A stretch of 64,000 bases of DNA from the NCBI GenBank assembly GCA_041485885.1, contig JBGPKL010000012.1, positions 1 to 64,000 of the forward strand, given 5' to 3'. Below the pieces are notes generated by a model. That model did no database searches. It worked only from the letters and a program-made list of their open reading frames with translations, and was not told where the DNA came from. A program made the translations under genes and the position numbers. The stretch's first letter is position 1, and every line of letters starts with the position of its first letter. Origin of the DNA: JACQFZ01 sp041485885. Lineage in GTDB: Bacteria > Pseudomonadota > Gammaproteobacteria > Acidiferrobacterales > Sulfurifustaceae. This document shows positions 59,162 to 64,000 of this stretch, in pieces.

Positions 59162-60157
59162 TCAATAATGATGCAACCCAATATCCACCTTATGCCGAAA
59201 CACCCGATAGGTATGCACCGTGTACGCCAGAACGAACGGCAGCAACAACCCGACCCCGATCAGCATGAACGCCTGCGTGCTCGGCGAAGCCGCCGCTTCC
59301 CATATCGTCACCGCGCGCGGAACCGCGTACGGCCAGGTGCTGATGGTGAGACCGAAGTAGCTCAGGAGAAAGAGCGCGACCGCGTAAACGAACGGCGCGA
59401 GCTCGCGCCGACGCGCGACAGAGCGCCACAACGCCGCGGCGGCGCCCGCGGTCAGCAGTGGCACCGGTGAAAGATAGAGCAGGTTCGGCCAGCTGAACCA
59501 GCGCGCGGCGATCTCGGGTTGCATGAGCGGCGTCCAAACGCTCACGATTGCGATGAACGCCGTCATGACAAGCGTCAAACGCCGCGCAACCCGGTAGCAC
59601 CATTCTTGCAACGGCCCCTCCGTCTTATAGACGAGCCACGTCGCGCCGAGGAGCGCATACCCGGCAACCAATCCCGCCGCCGTCGTGAGACTGAACGCCG
59701 TCAACCAACCCCAGACTCCGCCGACGTAAACACCGGCGCGTACGTCCAATCCTTGTACGAAGCTGCCGAGTAATGCGCCCTGCGCAAGGGTGGCGAGCAG
59801 CGAGCCCACGCCGAACGACCAACCCCAAATCCGCTTGCGGCGCGCCTGCGGCCGGAACTCGAAAGCGACCCCGCGAAATACGAGTGCGACCAGAAAGACA
59901 AGCAACGGCACGTACCACGCCGGCAAGAGCACGCTGTAGGCGCCCGGAAACGCGGCGAGCAGCATCACCCCGCCGAGCACGAGCCATGTTTCGTTGCCGT
60001 CCCAAACCGGCGCGATGCTGCTCATCGACAACTGCCGGTCACGCTCCTCTTGCATGAATAGAAACACAATACCGACGCCGAGATCGAAACCGTCCAACAA
60101 GACGTACATCGCGATACCGAATGCGATCACCAGGCCCGATAAAAGCGTCAGTTCCAT
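59162..60157 (-). CDS. cydB: Cytochrome bd-type quinol oxidase subunit II
   Basis: A 331-residue subunit with about eight to nine transmembrane helices. Signature segments are YVLLDGFDLGVGIVFLFMQE, IAPVWDGNETWLVLGGVMLL and FRGVAFEFRPQARRKRIWGW. It pairs with CydA in the inner membrane. The ATG at 60157 is one base from the cydA stop. The gene ends beside a long repeat region. Confidence 0.94.
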   Translation of the reverse strand: MELTLLSGLVIAFGIAMYVLLDGFDLGVGIVFLFMQEERDRQLSMSSIAPVWDGNETWLVLGGVMLLAAFPGAYSVLLPAWYVPLLVFLVALVFRGVAFEFRPQARRKRIWGWSFGVGSLLATLAQGALLGSFVQGLDVRAGVYVGGVWGWLTAFSLTTAAGLVAGYALLGATWLVYKTEGPLQEWCYRVARRLTLVMTAFIAIVSVWTPLMQPEIAARWFSWPNLLYLSPVPLLTAGAAAALWRSVARRRELAPFVYAVALFLLSYFGLTISTWPYAVPRAVTIWEAAASPSTQAFMLIGVGLLLPFVLAYTVHTYRVFRHKVDIGLHHY

Positions 60158-60158
60158 G

Positions 60159-61523
60159 CTAACTCTCGATGCGCCACGCGGTGCGCGGCACCGAGCGCAC
60201 CTTCTCCGGTATCTCGTGCTCGGGTCCGGCGCGCGCGATGCGATAGGAAAAAATCAGGAACGCCCCGAGCAATACGCCGTAGGCGAGCAAGAACAAAATC
60301 ATCGACGCAGCGACCGCGGAAACCGGCAGCGGCGTCGCCGCGTCCGCGGTGCGCAGCAATCCCTGAACGACCCACGGTTGCCGCCCGGTTTCGGTTGTGA
60401 TCCAGCCGGCGATCACCGCGACGAACCCGAGCGGGCCGACGCACATGCAGACGATATGAAAGCGACGCGCGTCGTCCAGGCGGCCGCGCCACCATAGAAC
60501 GAAACCCCACCAGGCGACGGCGAGCAGCAAAAATCCGATCGCCAGCATGATCCGAAAACTGAAAAACACCATCGGTACCGGCGGACGCCGGTCGGGCGAG
60601 ACCGCGTCGAGCCCCACCACTACTCCGCGTGGAGAATGAGTGAGGATGAGACTAGCGCCGTACGGAATTTCGACCGCGTATCGATTGGTCGCACGCGACT
60701 GATCCGGCAGCGCGAAGAGGACGAAAGGCGCGCCCGCCCTGGTTTCCCACAGCGCCTCCATCGCCGCGACCTTCACCGGCTGGTCGCGGTGCACCTGCAA
60801 ACCATGCAAATCGCCGAGCAGGATCTGCGTCGGCGCGAACACCGCCGCCGATAGGATCGCCAATCGAAGCGCGCGCCGGGCCACGTCGGTATGCAACCGC
60901 CGGTGCAGATGCCACGCGGAAACACCCGCGATCACGAACGCGCCGGTCAGCAGCGATGCCATCAGCATGTGCGCCAAGCGGTAAGGAAACGACGGGTTGA
61001 ACACAATCGCCCACCAATCGGTCGGATAAAACACGCCCCCGCGCAGCTCGAAGCCGGCAGGCGTATGCATCCAGGAATTCGCCGCGAGTATCCAAAAAGC
61101 GGAGGCCATCGCGCCGAGCGCCACCATCAACGTCGCGAAGAACTGCAACCGGGGCCCAACGCGCCCCCAGCCGAAGAGCATGATCGGCAGAAAGCTCGCC
61201 TCGAGAAAAAACGCCATCAACACTTCGTATCCCATCAGCGGTCCGATGACATTCGCGGTAGCGGCCGAGAAGCGGCTGAAGTTCATGCCGAACTCGAACG
61301 AGAGCACCACCCCGGAGACGACACCCATGCCGAAGCCGAGTGCGAAGAGCTTCAACCAAAATCGGTAAAGCCGCAGGTACGCTTCCACCCCGGTCGCGAG
61401 CCAGGCGCCGTGCAGCATCACAAGGAAACCGGTGAGGCCGATCGTGAGCGTGGGAAAAAGAATGTGAAACGCGAGCGTGAATCCGAACTGCGCGCGCGAC
61501 AATAAAACCGCGTCGAGCTCCAT
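60159..61523 (-). CDS. cydA: Cytochrome bd-type quinol oxidase subunit I (short Q-loop, CioA-like)
   Basis: A 454-residue haem-bearing subunit reducing O2 to water with quinol as donor. Haem-ligand His20 lies in FGFTLAFHILFPTLTIG; GWITTETGRQPWVVQGLLRT is the conserved quinol-site region. The protein is much shorter than E. coli CydA (522), so it has the short Q-loop typical of cyanide-insensitive CioA-type oxidases. It is first in the cydAB pair. No cydDC genes are in the window. Confidence 0.94.
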   Translation of the reverse strand: MELDAVLLSRAQFGFTLAFHILFPTLTIGLTGFLVMLHGAWLATGVEAYLRLYRFWLKLFALGFGMGVVSGVVLSFEFGMNFSRFSAATANVIGPLMGYEVLMAFFLEASFLPIMLFGWGRVGPRLQFFATLMVALGAMASAFWILAANSWMHTPAGFELRGGVFYPTDWWAIVFNPSFPYRLAHMLMASLLTGAFVIAGVSAWHLHRRLHTDVARRALRLAILSAAVFAPTQILLGDLHGLQVHRDQPVKVAAMEALWETRAGAPFVLFALPDQSRATNRYAVEIPYGASLILTHSPRGVVVGLDAVSPDRRPPVPMVFFSFRIMLAIGFLLLAVAWWGFVLWWRGRLDDARRFHIVCMCVGPLGFVAVIAGWITTETGRQPWVVQGLLRTADAATPLPVSAVAASMILFLLAYGVLLGAFLIFSYRIARAGPEHEIPEKVRSVPRTAWRIES

Positions 61524-61566
61524 GTGCTATGGCTCCGTGCCCCACGTGTGGTTAGCCATCGTGGCG

Positions 61567-61722
61567 CTACGCAATCGGTTGCTTGTTAATCGAATCGCCG
61601 CGGCTCTCGAACGCGACGTCACACTCGGTGTCGATGCCCATCGAGCGATTGTTGATATTCGACGAACCGATACGCGCAAAATCATAATCCACCACCATGT
61701 CACCACTCGCGCCGTCATGGCA
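61567..61722 (-). pseudogene. Remnant of a phospholipase-D / cardiolipin-synthase-like gene
   Basis: On the minus strand one frame reads ARIGSSNINNRSMGIDTECD and then VAFESRG up to a TAG at 61567-61569. This matches the region just after the second HKD motif of PLD-family proteins (IGSANLNNRSMGLDTECDLA). The preceding part is CHDGASGDMVVDYD instead of HAKVMVVDD, and an in-frame TAA lies at 61723-61725. About 52 codons survive and the rest of the gene is missing. Confidence 0.7.
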
Positions 61723-62170
61723 TTACCACTCCGCGTCTCACGCGTTTTAGAGCGTAACATACGCGCCCGCGTTTGATACCCACCGAAGCCGCGCGCGTCA
61801 CGGACATTCCAGGATAGGAACATGAAGTCCGAGGCTTTGAAAGCAAACCGCTTAAGCGCGGCTTCCGATTCGCCTCGTCGCGCTTCGTATACCGAATTCA
61901 CGCAACCGCGGTCGCGTGCACGGTTGGAGTGTCTTGCTCGGACGGTGACACGTCTGTCTCCTCGCGGCGACAACACCGTCGCGCTTTCTTCAAGCAGATA
62001 GACACGAGCGCGCGCACGGTGTCGGCGGCAACCGACAGTGGCCGTATGTTTACGCCGGGTGTCTTACGGATATTCGGGCTCCGAGTCGAGGGGTATAAAG
62101 ATTGCTAGCGAATGAACGCGGTCGACTGCGACCCAGTGTTTTTTCGCACCGGCAAATCGGAGCTAGACGC
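61723..62170. other. Gene-free stretch between the PLD remnant and DUF4142
   Basis: Nothing recognisable as a gene. A TATAAA at 62094-62099, 71 bases before the next ATG, could be the -10 of the DUF4142 promoter, though no good -35 was seen. Upstream parts may be decayed coding sequence from the PLD gene, but I cannot show it. Confidence 0.4.
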
Positions 62171-62692
62171 ATGAAAGGATTCTCTGAACTTATTGTGGCT
62201 GTATTCACTCTCGGTGTTCTTCCAAGCGCGCCATCCGCGGATACGGCGGACCGGAAATTCGCCAAGGAAGCGGCCGTCGACAACATCGCGGAAGTCGAGC
62301 TCGCAACGCTCGCGCAAGAAAAGGCGTCGAGTGATCAAGTGCGCCAATACGCGGCGCGCCTGCGGCGCGATCATCAACAGGCGAACGAGAAACTCAAGGC
62401 GCTCGCCTCGCAAAAGGGCGTACCGCTCCCGAGTGAAATGGACGCGAAGCACAAGCGCGAGAAAGATCGCCTCACCAAGATGAAAGCGTCCGACTTCGAC
62501 CGCGCTTATATCGACACGATGGTAAAGGAGCACAAGGAAGACGTGCGGGAATTCGAGAAAGAGGCTGAGAAGGGCAAAGACGCCGATCTCAAGGCGTTCG
62601 CCGCCGAAACCCTACCGACGCTGCGCGAACATCTGCAGCAGGCGGAGCAATTGCAAACGACCGTCAAAGCCGAGAAGAAATCGCGGTCGTAA
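62171..62692 (+). CDS. DUF4142 (ferritin-like) periplasmic protein
   Basis: A 173-residue protein with an N-terminal signal (cleavage near PSAPSA) and a four-helix DUF4142 domain. Segments are KFAKEAAVDNIAEVELATLA, YAARLRRDHQQANEKLKALA, then FDRAYIDTMVKEHKEDVREF. DUF4142 proteins are small secreted stress-associated proteins of unknown biochemistry. It heads a same-strand run of four envelope or stress genes. The ATG at 62171 is chosen since the signal peptide begins there. Confidence 0.85.
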   Translation: MKGFSELIVAVFTLGVLPSAPSADTADRKFAKEAAVDNIAEVELATLAQEKASSDQVRQYAARLRRDHQQANEKLKALASQKGVPLPSEMDAKHKREKDRLTKMKASDFDRAYIDTMVKEHKEDVREFEKEAEKGKDADLKAFAAETLPTLREHLQQAEQLQTTVKAEKKSRS

Positions 62693-62731
62693 ACCCACTG
62701 ACGTTTTGCGTTAACCCTCAAGGAGCGACCC

Positions 62732-63253
62732 ATGCGAGTCAGCAAGTTAGTACTTCCGGTTGTCGGGCTTATCGGGCTCTCGGCGGTGCCGTTGTGCGCC
62801 CAGGCAGAGCGCCCGGGCGCCTATTTCGGCGGTTCGTACGGACGGTATCGGATCGACGAAAACGCACTCAAGAAAAACGATTCGCTGTGGAAGGCCTTCA
62901 TCGGGACGCAGTTTAACGACTGGTTCGGGCTCGAGGCCGCTTTCGTCAACTTCGATCGCGCATCGAATCAGAATTCCTCGTTTGAAACGGACGGATGGAG
63001 CGCCGCGGCGGTGGTGTCGCTTCCGCTCGGCCCGAACTCAGCGCTCTACGCGAAGGGCGGCGAGTATTGGTGGAGCGCCAAGTCGAATTTCGCCGGCGTG
63101 CGACGCGACGACAACGGCAACGATCCGTTCTGGGGCGGCGGAATCCGTTTCGGTCTGTCGGATGTTCTTAGTCTGCGCGTCGAATACGAGCGCTATAAGG
63201 TCGTGAACGTCAACCTCGACAGTATCTCGGTCGGTCTACAGGCGACGTTTTAG
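62732..63253 (+). CDS. Outer-membrane beta-barrel protein (OmpA/porin-like, 8-strand)
   Basis: A 173-residue protein. The signal peptide (MRVSKLVLPVVGLIGLSAVP to CAQA) is followed by alternating hydrophobic/polar strands: AYFGGSYGRYRI, WFGLEAAFVNFDRA, WGGGIRFGLSDVLSLRVEYER. It ends in Phe (VGLQATF), the C-terminal signal for BAM insertion. Size fits an eight-stranded barrel of the OmpA-like/OMP_b-brl family. AAGGAG precedes the ATG. The role is unknown. Confidence 0.85.
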   Translation: MRVSKLVLPVVGLIGLSAVPLCAQAERPGAYFGGSYGRYRIDENALKKNDSLWKAFIGTQFNDWFGLEAAFVNFDRASNQNSSFETDGWSAAAVVSLPLGPNSALYAKGGEYWWSAKSNFAGVRRDDNGNDPFWGGGIRFGLSDVLSLRVEYERYKVVNVNLDSISVGLQATF

Positions 63254-63318
63254 CGCGAAGACGTTACATCGCATTTGAATGCGTCTCCAACCCTGAAGAA
63301 CAGCAAGGAGGTCACACC

Positions 63319-63642
63319 ATGAATGCGTTAGTGCGTAATGTGGGATTGGTACTGTGTTGGTTCGTTGCGGCGCCGCTCATCACGAGCTGCGCGCATTCGG
63401 AGCAGCAGCGGTCGGCGGGACAGACGGTGGATGACGCCACGATCACGGCCAAGGTGAAGGCGCAGTTGTTCGCCGATCCCGATGTGTCCGCCCTAAGTGT
63501 CAACGTCACTACCTATAAGGGTCAGGTGCAGTTGAGCGGATATGTCGACAACCCGACGCAACGGTCGAAGGCGGAGCAGATCGCGAAGACCACGAACGGC
63601 GTGAAGTCCGTGTCGAACGATCTGATCGTGAAAGCGCAGTAA
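63319..63642 (+). CDS. BON-domain lipoprotein (OsmY-like)
   Basis: A 107-residue protein. The signal peptide ends in a lipobox-like LITSC (Cys24). One BON domain follows: DATITAKVKAQLFADPDVSA, VNVTTYKGQVQLSGYVDN, AEQIAKTTNGVKSVSNDLIV. BON proteins bind phospholipid surfaces and are often induced by osmotic or envelope stress. AAGGAGG lies upstream of the ATG. It is part of the four-gene envelope run. Confidence 0.9.
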   Translation: MNALVRNVGLVLCWFVAAPLITSCAHSEQQRSAGQTVDDATITAKVKAQLFADPDVSALSVNVTTYKGQVQLSGYVDNPTQRSKAEQIAKTTNGVKSVSNDLIVKAQ

Positions 63643-63669
63643 ACGAGCGGTATCAGAGGAGAGAGCACC

Positions 63670-63954
63670 ATGGCGACGGATAAACCGCATCAGGCGGTCA
63701 GCAACGCCGAGAAGACGTTGCAATCGACAACCGAACGCGCCGCCAAAGCGACGCACGAGGCGATCGACTCATTGAGCGACTACGGCACGCGCGCCGAGGC
63801 GCGGTTGCGCGAAACCGGCCGGCGCGCGACCGAGCGCACGCGCGAGTACGCGGAGGACCTGGGCAGCTATGTGGCGCGTCGTCCGATCGCCTCCTTGGCC
63901 ATGGCGCTCGGCGCCGGGTTCTTGCTCGGCGCCATCATCCGCGGCCGCGGTTAA
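63670..63954 (+). CDS. DUF883 (YqjD/ElaB) ribosome- and membrane-associated protein
   Basis: A 94-residue amphipathic-helix protein with a C-terminal hydrophobic segment: YVARRPIASLAMALGAGFLL then GAIIRGRG, the hallmark RRP(Y/I) and glycine-rich tail of the DUF883 family. E. coli YqjD and ElaB are stationary-phase, membrane-anchored proteins that bind ribosomes. It lies 27 bases after the BON gene with an AGAGGAGAG site before the ATG. Internal DUF883 family assignment is firm; function is inferred. Confidence 0.88.
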   Translation: MATDKPHQAVSNAEKTLQSTTERAAKATHEAIDSLSDYGTRAEARLRETGRRATERTREYAEDLGSYVARRPIASLAMALGAGFLLGAIIRGRG

Positions 63955-64000
63955 TCCGCGGTGACGGGAAGCGGGAATCTCGGTACCTCGGGACCCGCGA

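Noticed and set aside
58629..59268. Several 60-166-codon frames across the repeat region before cydB
   Set aside because: All are translations of repeat DNA on either strand, with no consistent coding signature.
61527..61976. 149-codon minus-strand frame over the PLD remnant
   Set aside because: The PLD-like residues are in a different frame with stops; this frame's product is nonsense, so no intact gene is called.
1..64000. tRNA or rRNA genes, insertion sequences, prophage genes
   Set aside because: No cloverleaf-like or rRNA-like sequence, transposase, integrase or phage structural gene was recognised in reading the window; an automatic tRNA/IS scan would settle it.

Overview
This is a GC-rich chromosomal window, densely coding on both strands. 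No rRNA, tRNA, prophage, transposase or CRISPR array was seen. The gene content points to a gammaproteobacterium: BamD next to RluD, SucCD-NadE-GlnB, a MdtABC/MuxABC-type RND pump, Aat-Bpt-InfA facing ClpA-ClpS, a cold-shock gene and Icd, then RluE, NudJ, MnmA, PurB and HtpG. The order aat-bpt-infA-clpA-clpS-csp-icd is, from memory, the Pseudomonas arrangement, and icd-rluE-nudJ-mnmA-(hflD)-purB is the E. coli one. The many short palindromic intergenic repeats recall Xanthomonadales and related lineages. I cannot name a genus.

Layout. 0-8.4 kb: 5' tip of a minus-strand gene, a multi-hairpin repeat, an MFS exporter, DUF1820, ACP phosphodiesterase, a Gly-rich RRM protein, GreB, a membrane alpha/beta hydrolase, DUF488, a metal-dependent amidohydrolase and a DUF559 endonuclease-like gene bracketed by inverted repeats. 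8.4-14.4 kb: rluD, bamD, and the sucC-sucD-nadE-glnB group. 14.5-23.7 kb: adaptor, two RND pumps and an outer-membrane factor. 24-30.4 kb: N-degron block (DUF482, Aat, Bpt, ClpA, ClpS) with infA and csp. 30.4-36.7 kb: icd, a LysR regulator, rluE and the glyoxylate shunt (aceA, aceB). 37-45.6 kb: acetoacetyl-CoA synthetase, a branched-chain-amino-acid-type ABC transporter and a second acyl-CoA ligase. 45.7-50.8 kb: nudJ, mnmA, purB, a DUF7931 protein, an NlpC/P60 lipoprotein and a short secretin-like protein. 51.2-55.7 kb: three paralogous zinc-ribbon proteins around htpG. 55.7-58.6 kb: DUF4156 lipoprotein, DHCR24-like FAD oxidoreductase, NYN-LOTUS protein and a tiny membrane protein. 58.6-64 kb: a repeat-rich gap, cydAB, a phospholipase-D remnant and four envelope/stress genes.

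How the genes work together. SucCD, Icd, AceA and AceB form a TCA/glyoxylate branch-point set. The two CoA ligases and the Liv-type importer next to them suggest growth on short organic acids. Aat, Bpt, ClpS and ClpA form a complete N-degron degradation route. The DUF482 gene, translationally overlapping aat, may add a further transferase to it.

The most unusual elements are: (i) the three-member zinc-ribbon family sharing a helical YLxAR domain beside htpG, whose own upstream region carries a good sigma-32 promoter match; (ii) DUF482 in the aat-bpt operon; (iii) the DUF559 unit, whose flanking palindromes supply both its ribosome-binding site and its stop codon; (iv) four copies of a GCAGAT-rich inverted repeat that twice supply the C-terminus and stop codon of the neighbouring gene. 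All functional calls come from reading sequence by eye and from family knowledge; no search was run.
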